From contig JANDJC010000024.1 in NCBI GenBank assembly GCA_024331045.1, positions 1 through 43,583 of the forward strand: DNA of 43,583 nucleotides, in the 5' to 3' direction. Shown here in pieces: positions 34,506 through 43,583 of the stretch (positions are counted from its first letter, which is position 1; the number at the start of each line of letters is the position of its first letter). The position numbers were made by a program, and so were the translations under genes. Origin of the DNA: Nitrospira sp. (lineage in GTDB: Bacteria > Nitrospirota > Nitrospiria > Nitrospirales > Nitrospiraceae). Under the pieces are notes generated by a model. The model saw nothing but the letters and a program-made list of their open reading frames with translations, made no database searches and had not been told where the DNA came from.

Positions 34506-35627
34506 GTGGCGATGCACATTCGCTTAGCAAGAGAACGGCCCATCCGGCAATCGATACGGCTCACCTCCGAGGGGGGCTGTTTTTCCTTGCTGGTTCTGGC
34601 CATTGGGGTGGTGGCAGTCCATACCGGCAACAATCTCTTTTATCTTTTGCTCTCCATGATGATGAGTGCCCTGGCAGTCTCCGCACTGGCAGCGGTATTC
34701 TCGTTACGCCGATTGGAGATCGGCCGTCACCTGCCGGACCTGCTGTATGCGAACGAGCCATCGCCAGTTGCCCTCGTGATCAAGAACCAGAAACGATGGT
34801 GGCCCTGTTATGCTCTACGGCTGATGGATGTAGCCGCCGATTGGAGCGAGCTTAACCGAGGGCTTGTCGTCCCGCATCTCCCCTCGGGGGCAAGCCGTAT
34901 TCTCAATTACACTCTGGTCCCATCAAGACGGGGGTTGCTGAAACTGAGGGGAGTGAAGGTTTCAACCACCTTCCCCTTTGGGTTCTTCGACAAGACGGCC
35001 TATTACCCATCCTCCGCCGCCGTTCCCGTGTGCCCCCCTTTGAAGCCCCTGCCGGAGTGGTTTATGCGAGAGGTGTTAAAGGCCGGTCGTGAACGGAGTG
35101 TTCATCGAAAGGGATACGGCAGCGATCTGTACAATCTCCGCCTTTATCAGCCGGGGGACGACTCGCGGACCATTCACTGGTTGACCACGGCCAAAACCTC
35201 CCAACTGATCGTTCGAGAAACAGAGGAAGACAGAGAACGCCGGGCTACGATTCATCTATCCCCGCTCGCCCCGGACAGTCACGACGCTCTGTTTGAGGAC
35301 GCCGTTGCTCTCGCAGCTGCGCTGGTTTGTCATCTGATAAGGCGGGGCTATTGGCTCAGATTGGTCGTGGGGTCAGTTTGCTCTCCCTTTGGTTATGGCG
35401 ATGCCCATCAGGTTGAACTGCTTCGGATCTTGGCTCTCTGTGAACGTCAAACGCCAAGCAAGGCAATGATGTCACCTCCCCCCGATCCTCTGTGGCTGCC
35501 AGATAGCGAGCCTGAAGGGGCGATCATTGTTGTGCGTGCGTGGTGTCAGGCTCCAATTCCAGCTGCGCGGGAGCTTGTCTCCGTTCTCGATGTAGAGGCC
35601 TTGGAGAAAGGTCCCTATGTCTCTTGA
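34506..35627 (+). CDS. DUF58-domain membrane protein
   Basis: This 373-residue protein has two N-terminal helices around residues 25-65 (GCFSLLVLAIGVVAVHTGNN; LFYLLLSMMMSALAVSALAA), a beta-rich middle, and the DUF58 hallmark YQPGDDSRTIHWLTTAKTSQ near residue 220. DUF58 is related to von Willebrand A-type folds and accompanies MoxR ATPases. The start is the GTG at 34506 or the ATG at 34512; neither has a close Shine-Dalgarno. Its end overlaps the next gene by 11 bp, so the three genes form an operon. Confidence 0.88.
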   Translation: MAMHIRLARERPIRQSIRLTSEGGCFSLLVLAIGVVAVHTGNNLFYLLLSMMMSALAVSALAAVFSLRRLEIGRHLPDLLYANEPSPVALVIKNQKRWWPCYALRLMDVAADWSELNRGLVVPHLPSGASRILNYTLVPSRRGLLKLRGVKVSTTFPFGFFDKTAYYPSSAAVPVCPPLKPLPEWFMREVLKAGRERSVHRKGYGSDLYNLRLYQPGDDSRTIHWLTTAKTSQLIVRETEEDRERRATIHLSPLAPDSHDALFEDAVALAAALVCHLIRRGYWLRLVVGSVCSPFGYGDAHQVELLRILALCERQTPSKAMMSPPPDPLWLPDSEPEGAIIVVRAWCQAPIPAARELVSVLDVEALEKGPYVS

Positions 35628-37884
35628 GCAGGCGTTCCGCATCAGTTCCATTCTCTGGGCCGGGGTCTCATTTGTCGCGCTCGCCCTTGGAACAGGTTTG
35701 CCTGCTTGGCTGGTCTTCTTCACGACGGTGGCGCTGCTCGTCTCTTTTGCGAGGGCTGTTGGAGCGATGGCCGGCTGGTTCTCAGTGCCACAGGTGGTGC
35801 GTTCGGCTGTCACCTGGAACGTTCTTGTTCTCGCCGCGTTCTTCGGGTTTGTGGTGGAGAGTCTGACGTCGGGCGAGCTGCTTTACGCGGGGCTCCGCTT
35901 CCTGATGGTCCTTATGATCATGAAGCTGTTTCGTCTCCGGGACAGAGGAGACTATTTACACCTTCACGCGATCACGGTGGTCATGATGTTGGCGGCGGCC
36001 CTGAGGGCTGATCTTTGGTACGTTCCTCTTTTTATCGCCTATTTGGCGTTAGGGGTTTGGACCCTGTTCCTTCATGGGATGACAAGACAGAGGGGCAATC
36101 AGCCGTTTACAACCTTTGCCACGACGCCGAGGCAGCAGACGACATGCCCATCTGGATTCGAGCACGGAGAGGAAAAAGTAGCGGCTTGCTTTTTCCAGAT
36201 GGCCAGTGGCCTTGCCCTGGCTGTCCTTTGCCTGACCGTCCTTCTGTTCTATGCTCTGCCGCGTCTTGAGACGAGGTCCTACCACAATGACGATGGGGCG
36301 GTCATTCGCACCGCGGGGTTCTCAGATTCCGTGAACTTAGGGGCCCTCGGGCCCATTAAGTTGGACCCGCGCATTGTGATGAGAGTCGAACTGCCAGATC
36401 GGGCCATTCCTGAAAGAAAAGGGCTCTATTTACGAGGCATGACGTTCGATCACTATGATGGTCGGTCGTGGGTCAATCGCTTGGGCCGCAGATGGCCGAT
36501 TCGTCAAACAACCCAGGGGATCTTCGCTTTGCAGGGACAAGAGGGCGGGGAGCAAATGGCTCCCGAACTCCTCTCTCGACAACGGATTCTCCTGGAGCCC
36601 CTCGATACCCCCGTGTTATTTGGCGCTCCGTTTATGGAAGCAGTCAGTGGCAAACTGCCGGCGGTACAGGTTGACGGAGGCGGTTCGTTCTACCTGCCGG
36701 TTCCCGTCGCGAACCCTCTCGAATACACCGCGGTTTCGCGCCCAACCACCGTTCTCCCGGCTGATCTTCACCCCTCGTCGTTTCCCTCTCAATATCCCGA
36801 GGAGTTTCTCCGGTATTTTACGCAGGTTCCTCCCACATCGGATCGCATTGCGGCGTTGGCCCGCACGGTTGCTCAGCATGCCCGCACGCCGTATGAGCAG
36901 GCGATGGCGGTTCAGGATTATCTGGCTCGGCACTATCGGTATAGCCTTGCGCTCCCTGTTTCCGATCACACCAATCCGTTGGAGGAATTCTTGTTCAAGC
37001 GAAAGACGGGATACTGTGAGCATTATGCGACGGCGATGGCCATCATGATGCGGACCCTTGGTGTGCCGTCGCGTTTGGTAACAGGGTTTCTGGCAACAGA
37101 GTGGAACGAGTATGGCAACTACTATGTAGTCAGGCAACAGGATGCCCATGCATGGGTCGAAATCTACTTGCCCCATTCAGGTTGGATTGTCATGGATCCA
37201 ACACCCGCTGGTGATGAGAATGTTGCCTCGGCGGACGGTCTGTGGCTGGCCTGGACGAGGTTGATAGATCACCTTCAACTTCGGTGGAATCGTGTTGTCG
37301 TGCAGTACAGCGCGGCCGATCAGCTTGCAATTGTCCAAGGTGTCCAGACTGGTGGTGCCGCCATCGGTCACAAGGTGCGCGAGTCTTTTCAGATTTTGCT
37401 AGAGACGATCACAGGGTTGATGGAAAAGTCCGTGAGCCTTTTGGTCACCGCGACACTCGGTCAAGCGGTTGCTACAGGGTTCACCGTTCTCGTCCTGTTA
37501 GGACTCTTGCGCTCCATGTGGCTGTTCCGCAAACGATCGCAAGGGAAGCCCTTGGGAATGAAAGAGGAGAACGAGCGCGCGGGTGGCCCCGTTACACAGC
37601 TCTATGAACAAATGCTCTCCTACTTATCTGCGCAGGGACTGCAGAAACCGACCCCTCTAGGGCCACTCCAATTCGTAAACATCGTACGGCATCAATGGGC
37701 GGAGGTCTCATCGATGGTAGAAGCCATCACGACCCTCTATTGCAAAGAGCGATTTGGGAAAGTCCCCTTGACACTGGAGGAATACGATCTCGCCCGACAG
37801 AGGCTGGGAGAATTAAGGAATCGAACGCGATTCGCTAGCAAGAGTGATCTGCAGAGGGGAATTGGAGCGGGAAACGGGATTTGA
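35617..37884 (+). CDS. TgpA-type membrane transglutaminase-like protein
   Basis: This 755-residue protein has a cluster of N-terminal membrane helices (about residues 10-210) and a periplasmic transglutaminase-like domain. Its triad is Cys467 (TGYCEHYATAMAIMMR), His511 (QDAHAWVEIYLP) and Asp527 (IVMDPTPA). A further helix (AVATGFTVLVLLGLLRSMWL, near 625) and a cytoplasmic DUF4129-like tail follow. TgpA proteins (DUF3488 plus transglut_core) are linked to MoxR/DUF58 modules and are essential in Pseudomonas; the substrate is not known. The last eight codons (GIGAGNGI) and the stop lie within the antisense tRNA-Gly gene, so the natural C-terminus is shaped by that overlap. Confidence 0.9.
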   Translation: MSLEQAFRISSILWAGVSFVALALGTGLPAWLVFFTTVALLVSFARAVGAMAGWFSVPQVVRSAVTWNVLVLAAFFGFVVESLTSGELLYAGLRFLMVLMIMKLFRLRDRGDYLHLHAITVVMMLAAALRADLWYVPLFIAYLALGVWTLFLHGMTRQRGNQPFTTFATTPRQQTTCPSGFEHGEEKVAACFFQMASGLALAVLCLTVLLFYALPRLETRSYHNDDGAVIRTAGFSDSVNLGALGPIKLDPRIVMRVELPDRAIPERKGLYLRGMTFDHYDGRSWVNRLGRRWPIRQTTQGIFALQGQEGGEQMAPELLSRQRILLEPLDTPVLFGAPFMEAVSGKLPAVQVDGGGSFYLPVPVANPLEYTAVSRPTTVLPADLHPSSFPSQYPEEFLRYFTQVPPTSDRIAALARTVAQHARTPYEQAMAVQDYLARHYRYSLALPVSDHTNPLEEFLFKRKTGYCEHYATAMAIMMRTLGVPSRLVTGFLATEWNEYGNYYVVRQQDAHAWVEIYLPHSGWIVMDPTPAGDENVASADGLWLAWTRLIDHLQLRWNRVVVQYSAADQLAIVQGVQTGGAAIGHKVRESFQILLETITGLMEKSVSLLVTATLGQAVATGFTVLVLLGLLRSMWLFRKRSQGKPLGMKEENERAGGPVTQLYEQMLSYLSAQGLQKPTPLGPLQFVNIVRHQWAEVSSMVEAITTLYCKERFGKVPLTLEEYDLARQRLGELRNRTRFASKSDLQRGIGAGNGI

Positions 37885-37937
37885 ACCCGCGACCCTCGCC
37901 TTGGCAAGGCGATGCTCTACCACTGAGCTATTCCCGC
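37863..37937 (-). tRNA. tRNA-Gly (anticodon GCC)
   Basis: Read on the minus strand: acceptor gcgggaa pairs with ttcccgc, D-arm gctcagtggtagagc, anticodon arm tcgcc-ttgccaa-ggcga with GCC, a variable loop, and T-arm gcggg-ttcaaat-cccgt. Discriminator T and an encoded CCA end follow. All four arms pair. The 3' end overlaps the last codons of the transglutaminase gene on the other strand by 22 bp. Confidence 0.97.
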
Positions 37938-37969
37938 TCATCAGACGAGCGTAGTCAAGGAAGTGGCTG

Positions 37970-37998
37970 ATTGTACTGACCATTTGGGTGGGAGTCAA
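37970..37998 (-). promoter_or_regulatory. Promoter of tRNA-Gly
   Basis: On the minus strand ttgact (37993-37998), exactly 17 bp, then tacaat (37970-37975). Both hexamers match consensus at five of six positions. The tRNA 5' end is 33 bp beyond the -10, fitting a short leader. Confidence 0.78.
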
Positions 37999-38428
37999 GC
38001 AGAGGCCTGGTTAGAGGCTGGGTCTGGTAGAAGTCTGGTTGTGGTGGGCGGGGCTGGCCAGTGGCTTTCCAACGGAATTTCGAACGGCGGACAGGTACCA
38101 ACCCTACGTTGACGTTTCGTTCTCAGTTGGCTGGCCCACGATAGAACCAGAACCAGAACTGGAGAACCGGTGTACTTAGGGATAGCGATCGTTTTTGAGG
38201 AACTCCTGAAAAGTAATGAGAGTAATGGGAATGGGTAGGAACAATAGAAACAATAGAATTTTTTATTTTAATTTTGAATGTAAAGTAGTGGGATTTCTCC
38301 TTTGAAGAAGAGGGTCCATAGGCATAGGATTGATCCAGATTAACCATAGCTGGTTTCTGATCCGAACTCCCTGATATCAGCCCGTAGCCAGACCTACGCA
38401 AAGAAAACCAGAAACAACTCACCATATT

Positions 38429-38446
38429 GTTACCATTTGGTGACAT
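38429..38446. promoter_or_regulatory. Near-perfect inverted repeat, possible activator site
   Basis: tgttacca-tt-tggtgaca is an 18-bp inverted repeat with one mismatched pair. It lies about 240 bp upstream of the start predicted from the sigma-54-type site, within the range of enhancer-binding proteins. The role is inferred from position and symmetry only. Confidence 0.4.
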
Positions 38447-38510
38447 TCTAGTTTGAGTCGGAATGCAATCGTAAATAATTGTTTTACTTAACATTGTAGT
38501 TTGAATCCGT
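38444..38510. repeat. Two direct copies of a 19-bp element
   Basis: acattctagtttgagtcgg (38444-38462) and acattgtagtttgaatccg (38492-38510) agree at 16 of 19 positions, 48 bp apart. The first copy overlaps the 18-bp inverted repeat. Repeated binding sites for one regulator are the simplest reading. Confidence 0.5.
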
Positions 38511-38528
38511 AAAGATTCCGTAAAGATA
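38507..38528. repeat. 11-bp perfect tandem repeat
   Basis: tccgtaaagat occurs twice in tandem (38507-38517 and 38518-38528), so both copies face the same side of the helix. The first copy overlaps the end of the second 19-bp element. Confidence 0.6.
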
Positions 38529-38652
38529 AGGGGGAGACATGCTACAACTACAACCCAATCAACTGAGTACCCATAACGATCATTTTCCTTCAAGAAAACA
38601 AAAAACATTTTACTATCAGCAATTTATATTTCAGATCGCCAAATAAGTTCTG

Positions 38653-38668
38653 TGGCTCGCCATTTGCT
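38653..38668 (+). promoter_or_regulatory. Sigma-54-type (-24/-12) promoter for nxrAB
   Basis: tggctcg-ccat-ttgct matches the sigma-54 consensus tggcacg-N4-ttgcw with one mismatch, and the invariant GG and GC are exactly 12 bp apart. Predicted transcription start is near 38679, leaving a leader of about 250 nt before nxrA. aaataag and cttattt arms flank the site (7-bp inverted repeat). Confidence 0.6.
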
Positions 38669-38743
38669 TATTTAGTAGGCACGGTCGAGGGTCATTATGG
38701 TCCAATATTGTCCCGTGGGCTTCTGGGGAGTAAAGTGTGGGGG

Positions 38744-38806
38744 TTCAAAGTTTGAAATTTGAAGAGCGAGTAAAAAGCTGTCACCTCTCCCACTTCAGAG
38801 GAGAGG
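38744..38806 (+). promoter_or_regulatory. Palindrome and hairpin in the presumed nxrA leader
   Basis: ttcaaa-g-tttgaa (38744-38756) is a perfect palindrome, followed by a further tttgaa copy. A seven-pair hairpin, cctctcc/ggagagg with a 9-base loop, spans 38784-38806. It may act on mRNA stability or as an operator. It is not followed by a T-run. Confidence 0.35.
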
Positions 38807-38931
38807 AGGGGTGGGAGTTGAGAACTATGGGTCACCCCCTAGAAAACATAAGATCCGAAGAAAGAGGACCTGAATCTAGTGAAGAAAATTCCAAGTAATC
38901 TGATCTCCAAACTGGGCAGGAGGTATTAACG

Positions 38932-41900
38932 ATGTTCTTATCTCGGAGGCAGTTTTTAAAAGTATCGGCTGGGACGGTTGCTGCTGTAGCAGTCGCAGAT
39001 AAGGTCTTGGCGCTGACGGCATTGCAGCCGGTAATTGAAGTTGGTAATCCGCTAGGAGAGTATCCGGATCGGTCATGGGAGCGTGTTTATCATGACCAGT
39101 ATCGCTATGATTCGTCCTTTACGTGGGTCTGTTCTCCCAATGACACGCACGCGTGCCGTGTGCGTGCCTTTGTGAGGAACGGAGTGGTCATGCGCGTGGA
39201 GCAAAATTATGACCACCAGACTTACGAAGACCTCTATGGGAATCGAGGGACCTTTGCGCATAACCCTCGCATGTGCCTCAAGGGGTTTACGTTCCATCGC
39301 CGTGTCTATGGTCCGTATCGCTTAAAGGGGCCCTTGATGCGGAAAGGGTGGAAACAGTGGATGGATGATGGCGCGCCAGAGCTCACGCCAGAGACCAAGC
39401 GGAAGTATAAGTTTGATAGTCGGTTCCTTGATGACATGCTCCGCGTCTCGTGGGATACGGCGTTCACCTATGCGGCGAAGGCCATGATCATTATCGCCAC
39501 CCGATACAGCGGTGAAGCTGGCGCCCGACGTCTCCGTGAGCAGGGATATGCCCCTGAGATGATCGAGATGATGAAGGGAGCTGGTACCCGTTGCTTCAAG
39601 CATCGGGCTGGAATGCCAGTGCTGGGTATTATTGGAAAGATGGGCAATACAAGGATGAACGGTGGCATCAATGCGCTCTTGGATACGTGGATTAGGAAAG
39701 TTGGTCCTGATCAGGCCCAGGGAGGGCGCTATTGGTCCAACTATACCTGGCATGGGGATCAAAATCCGGCCCATCCTTGGTGGTGTGGGGTGCAGGGGTC
39801 TGACGTCGACTTGTCAGATATGCGGTTCTCCAAGCTGAATACAAGCTGGGGCAAGAACTTTGTTGAAAATAAAATGCCGGAAGCCCACTGGAAGCTTGAA
39901 TGTATTGAGCGGGGTGCTCGAGTGGTTGTGATTACACCGGAGTACAACCCGACTGCGTACCGAGCTGACTACTGGATGCCGATTCGGCCTCAGTCTGACG
40001 GTGCGCTGTTCTTGGGTGCGATGAAAATCATCGTCGATGAAAACATGCACGATGTGGATTTTCTAAAAGCCTTTACCGATGCACCCATTCTGATAAGGAC
40101 GGATACGCTTCAATATTTGGATCCTCGCGATGTGATTCCGGATTATAAGTTCCCAGATTTCTCGAAGAGCTATTCCGGTCGCATCCAGTCACTCAAGCCT
40201 GAGCAAATCCAGCGTTTGGGTGGCATGATGGTATGGGACCTCAATAAGAAACAGGCGGTGCCGCTCCATCGAGAGCAAGTGGGCTGGCATTACCTCAACA
40301 GTGGAATCGATGCTGCCTTAACGGGAACGTATCGAATCAAGTTGCTCAATGGGCGTGAAATCGATGCAATGCCCATTTGGCAAATGTACATGGTTCATTT
40401 CCAGGATTATGACCTCGATACCGTACATCAGATCACTCGAACGCCGAAAGATCTTATCGTTCGGTGGGCTCGAGATTCTGGAACGATTAAACCGGCTGCG
40501 ATTCACAATGGCGAGGGAACGTGTCACTACTTCCATCAGACCATCAATGCCCGTGGAGCCGCGATGGTTCTCATTATCACGGGTAATGTAGGGAAGTTTG
40601 GCACGGGACAGCACACATGGGCTGGCAACTACAAGGCCGGTGCTTGGACCGCCACGCCATGGTCAGGGGCTGGTCTGAGCGTTCATACGGGAGAGGATCC
40701 TTTCAATATCACGCTGGATCCCAATGCTCATGGAAAGGAGATCCACACCAGATCATACTATTATGGTGAAGAAGTCGGTTACTGGAACCATGGTGATACG
40801 GCTTTGATTGTTAATACGCCGAAGTATGGACGTAAGGTCTTTACGGGGAAGACCCACATGCCGACACCGAGCAAGTTCCGGTGGGTCACCAATGTCAATG
40901 TGGTTAATAACGCGAAGCACCACTATGATATGGTGAAGAACGTCGATCCCAATATCGAGTGCATCATCACTCAAGATATTGAGATGACTTCGGACATCAA
41001 CCATGCCGACATCGCCTTTGCCTGTAACTCCTGGATGGAGTTTACTTACCCGGAGATGACCATCACGGTCTCTAATCCATGGGTTCAGATCTGGAAAGGT
41101 GGGATCAGGCCTCTATACGATACCCGTAACGACCTTGATACGTTTGCCGGAGTGGCGGCGAAACTATCCGACATGACCGGCGATAAACGGATGAAAGATT
41201 ACTTCGCGATGGTCTATGCCAATCGTGTTGACGTCTATGCGCAGCGCCTTTTGGATGCATCCAGCACATTCTATGGCTACTCAGCAGACGTGATGTTGAA
41301 GTCCGAAAAGGGCTGGATGGTCATGGTCAGGACTTACCCGCGTCATCCATTCTGGGAGGAAACCAACGAATCCAAGCCAATGTGGACTCGAAGCGGGCGA
41401 TATGAAACCTATCGGCCTGAACCAGAGGCCATTGAGTACGGAGAAAACTTCATCTCTCATCGTGAAGGCCCTGAAGCGACTCCGTACCTGCCGAATGCTA
41501 TCTTTACAACTAACCCCTATGTTCGGCCGGACGACTATGGTATTCCGATCACCGCGCAGCACCATGACGACAAGACGGTGCGGAACATTAAACTTTCGTG
41601 GGACGAGATCAAGCGGCACAGTAACCCGCTTTGGGAAAAGGGGTACCAATTCTACTGTGTCACCCCCAAAACTCGTCATCGGGTCCACAGTCAGTGGTCG
41701 GTGAACGACTGGGTGCAGATTTACGAGTCCAACTTCGGTGATCCTTACCGAATGGACAAACGGACTCCTGGCGTAGGGGAGCATCAGCTTCACATTAACC
41801 CGCAGGCGGCGAAAGATCGAGGGATCAACGACGGTGACTATGTCTATGTCGATGGGAACCCAGTTGATCGCCCGTACCGAGGGTGGAAGCCTAGCGATCC

Positions 41901-42369
41901 CTATTACAAGGTTGCCCGCCTGATGATTCGGGCGAAGTACAACCCGGCTTATCCGTACCATGTCACAATGGCTAAACATGCACCGTTCGTTGCGACGCCA
42001 AAGTCGGTAAAAGGGCACGAAACGAGACCGGACGGACGGGCTATCGCAATCGATACAGGCTATCAGTCGAACTTCCGGTATGGATGTCAGCAGTCGTTCA
42101 CCAGAAACTGGTTGATGCCAATGCATCAAACCGACTCGCTGCCTGGCAAACACGCCATTGCCTGGAAGTTCAAATGGGGATACCAGGTTGACCACCATGC
42201 CATCAATACTGTTCCTAAGGAATGTCTCATTCGCATTACGAAAGCCGAGGATGGCGGAATTGGGGCTCGTGGGCCTTGGGAGCCGGTCCGGACAGGGTTC
42301 ACGCCTGGTCAAGAAAATGAGTTTATGATCAAGTGGCTAAAAGGTGAACATATCAAGATCAAGGTCTAA
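38932..42369 (+). CDS. nxrA: Nitrite oxidoreductase alpha subunit
   Basis: This 1145-residue catalytic subunit of the DMSO-reductase type II family oxidises nitrite to nitrate at a molybdenum bis-MGD centre. A consensus twin-arginine signal (SRRQFLK, residues 4-10, then VSAGTVAAVAVADKVLALTA) sends it to the periplasm. The [4Fe-4S] site shows Cys67, Asp71, Cys75 and Cys115 (WVCSPNDTHAC, NPRMCLKG), so Asp stands where a fourth cysteine or histidine would be. WHGDQNPAHP contains Asp276, which lines up with the Mo-ligand Asp of NarG. Length fits Nitrospira NxrA. The ATG has a perfect aggaggt Shine-Dalgarno. nxrB follows after 69 bp. Confidence 0.95.
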   Translation: MFLSRRQFLKVSAGTVAAVAVADKVLALTALQPVIEVGNPLGEYPDRSWERVYHDQYRYDSSFTWVCSPNDTHACRVRAFVRNGVVMRVEQNYDHQTYEDLYGNRGTFAHNPRMCLKGFTFHRRVYGPYRLKGPLMRKGWKQWMDDGAPELTPETKRKYKFDSRFLDDMLRVSWDTAFTYAAKAMIIIATRYSGEAGARRLREQGYAPEMIEMMKGAGTRCFKHRAGMPVLGIIGKMGNTRMNGGINALLDTWIRKVGPDQAQGGRYWSNYTWHGDQNPAHPWWCGVQGSDVDLSDMRFSKLNTSWGKNFVENKMPEAHWKLECIERGARVVVITPEYNPTAYRADYWMPIRPQSDGALFLGAMKIIVDENMHDVDFLKAFTDAPILIRTDTLQYLDPRDVIPDYKFPDFSKSYSGRIQSLKPEQIQRLGGMMVWDLNKKQAVPLHREQVGWHYLNSGIDAALTGTYRIKLLNGREIDAMPIWQMYMVHFQDYDLDTVHQITRTPKDLIVRWARDSGTIKPAAIHNGEGTCHYFHQTINARGAAMVLIITGNVGKFGTGQHTWAGNYKAGAWTATPWSGAGLSVHTGEDPFNITLDPNAHGKEIHTRSYYYGEEVGYWNHGDTALIVNTPKYGRKVFTGKTHMPTPSKFRWVTNVNVVNNAKHHYDMVKNVDPNIECIITQDIEMTSDINHADIAFACNSWMEFTYPEMTITVSNPWVQIWKGGIRPLYDTRNDLDTFAGVAAKLSDMTGDKRMKDYFAMVYANRVDVYAQRLLDASSTFYGYSADVMLKSEKGWMVMVRTYPRHPFWEETNESKPMWTRSGRYETYRPEPEAIEYGENFISHREGPEATPYLPNAIFTTNPYVRPDDYGIPITAQHHDDKTVRNIKLSWDEIKRHSNPLWEKGYQFYCVTPKTRHRVHSQWSVNDWVQIYESNFGDPYRMDKRTPGVGEHQLHINPQAAKDRGINDGDYVYVDGNPVDRPYRGWKPSDPYYKVARLMIRAKYNPAYPYHVTMAKHAPFVATPKSVKGHETRPDGRAIAIDTGYQSNFRYGCQQSFTRNWLMPMHQTDSLPGKHAIAWKFKWGYQVDHHAINTVPKECLIRITKAEDGGIGARGPWEPVRTGFTPGQENEFMIKWLKGEHIKIKV

Positions 42370-42376
42370 CTAGTTC

Positions 42377-42396
42377 AGTGCTGAGCAATCAGCACT
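42377..42396 (+). promoter_or_regulatory. Intercistronic hairpin with GCAA tetraloop between nxrA and nxrB
   Basis: agtgctga-gcaa-tcagcact is a perfect eight-pair stem closed by a GNRA tetraloop, 8 bp after the nxrA stop. It is followed by ttaaaaag, not a T-run, so it is more likely a stabilising or processing element than a terminator. Confidence 0.7.
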
Positions 42397-42438
42397 TAAA
42401 AAGTAAGCACACGGATCTCGGCACTGAAGGAGGAAACA

Positions 42439-43583
<1,145 letters not shown>

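Larger units (their letters stand above)
37999..38931. other. AT-rich control region upstream of nxrA
   Basis: About 0.93 kb without a supported gene separates the tRNA-Gly promoter from nxrA. The middle (38.2-38.65 kb) is clearly richer in A and T than the flanking genes. A 161-codon minus frame (38123-38608) shows no family likeness and no Shine-Dalgarno. The region holds repeats, a sigma-54-type site, palindromes and a hairpin, listed separately. The right end carries the nxrA Shine-Dalgarno gcaggaggtat. Confidence 0.6.

Noticed and set aside
38123..38608. 161-codon minus-strand frame in the region upstream of nxrA
   Set aside because: AT-rich random-looking protein, no Shine-Dalgarno, no family likeness, and it covers the repeats and regulatory sites.
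37863..38931. nxrAB as an island inserted at tRNA-Gly
   Set aside because: Integration normally uses the tRNA 3' end, which here faces the transglutaminase gene, not nxr. No repeat of the tRNA end and no integrase were seen.

Overview
The window looks like chromosomal DNA of a nitrite-oxidising Nitrospira-type bacterium. The main reason is the right end. It holds a 1145-residue molybdopterin oxidoreductase with a twin-arginine signal, followed directly by an iron-sulfur subunit with four cysteine clusters. This is the alpha/beta arrangement of the periplasmic nitrite oxidoreductase (NxrAB) of Nitrospira. The species, and whether it is a canonical nitrite oxidiser or comammox, cannot be decided from this piece.

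Region by region. (1) 1-8.1 kb, all minus strand: the start of a PQQ sugar dehydrogenase-like lipoprotein at the left edge, then a gene train read right to left. The train is a coiled-coil lipoprotein, two L,D-transpeptidases, a transpeptidase-like protein without the catalytic motif, pgi, pgl, glk and rpiA. Cell-wall genes thus lead into sugar-phosphate genes (glucokinase, glucose-6-phosphate isomerase, 6-phosphogluconolactonase, ribose-5-phosphate isomerase). (2) 8.4-18.6 kb, plus strand: the conserved origin-proximal block rpmH-rnpA-yidD-yidC-mnmE-mnmG-rsmG-parA-parB. Two perfect 16-bp parS palindromes flank rsmG, and two bactofilin genes follow parB. dnaA, dnaN and jag are not in the block. 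(3) 18.6-25.1 kb: mnmA, two TatA/TatB-type genes, an alginate-export-type outer-membrane barrel, thrH, a YkgJ-type cysteine-cluster protein, a small hypothetical gene, an EVE-domain gene and a tiny HEXXH metalloprotease. (4) 25.7-32.4 kb: a YbbA/YbbP-type ABC exporter divergent from tesA, a small membrane protein, a SWIM zinc-finger protein and a ChaN-type lipoprotein. (5) 32.4-33.5 kb: about 1 kb without a convincing protein gene but with several strong hairpins. (6) 33.5-37.9 kb: a moxR-DUF58-transglutaminase operon whose last codons overlap an antisense tRNA-Gly(GCC). (7) 37.9-38.9 kb: a gene-free, AT-rich control region with a strong sigma-54-type site and several repeats. (8) 38.9-43.6 kb: nxrA and nxrB, the latter cut by the window edge.

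How the parts fit. NxrA carries a Tat signal and NxrB none, so NxrB presumably travels with NxrA through the Tat pore. Two Tat component genes lie 18 kb away, without tatC. The ParABS/bactofilin group suggests coupling of chromosome segregation to a cytoskeletal scaffold. All functional names come from motif reading and gene context; no database search was run.
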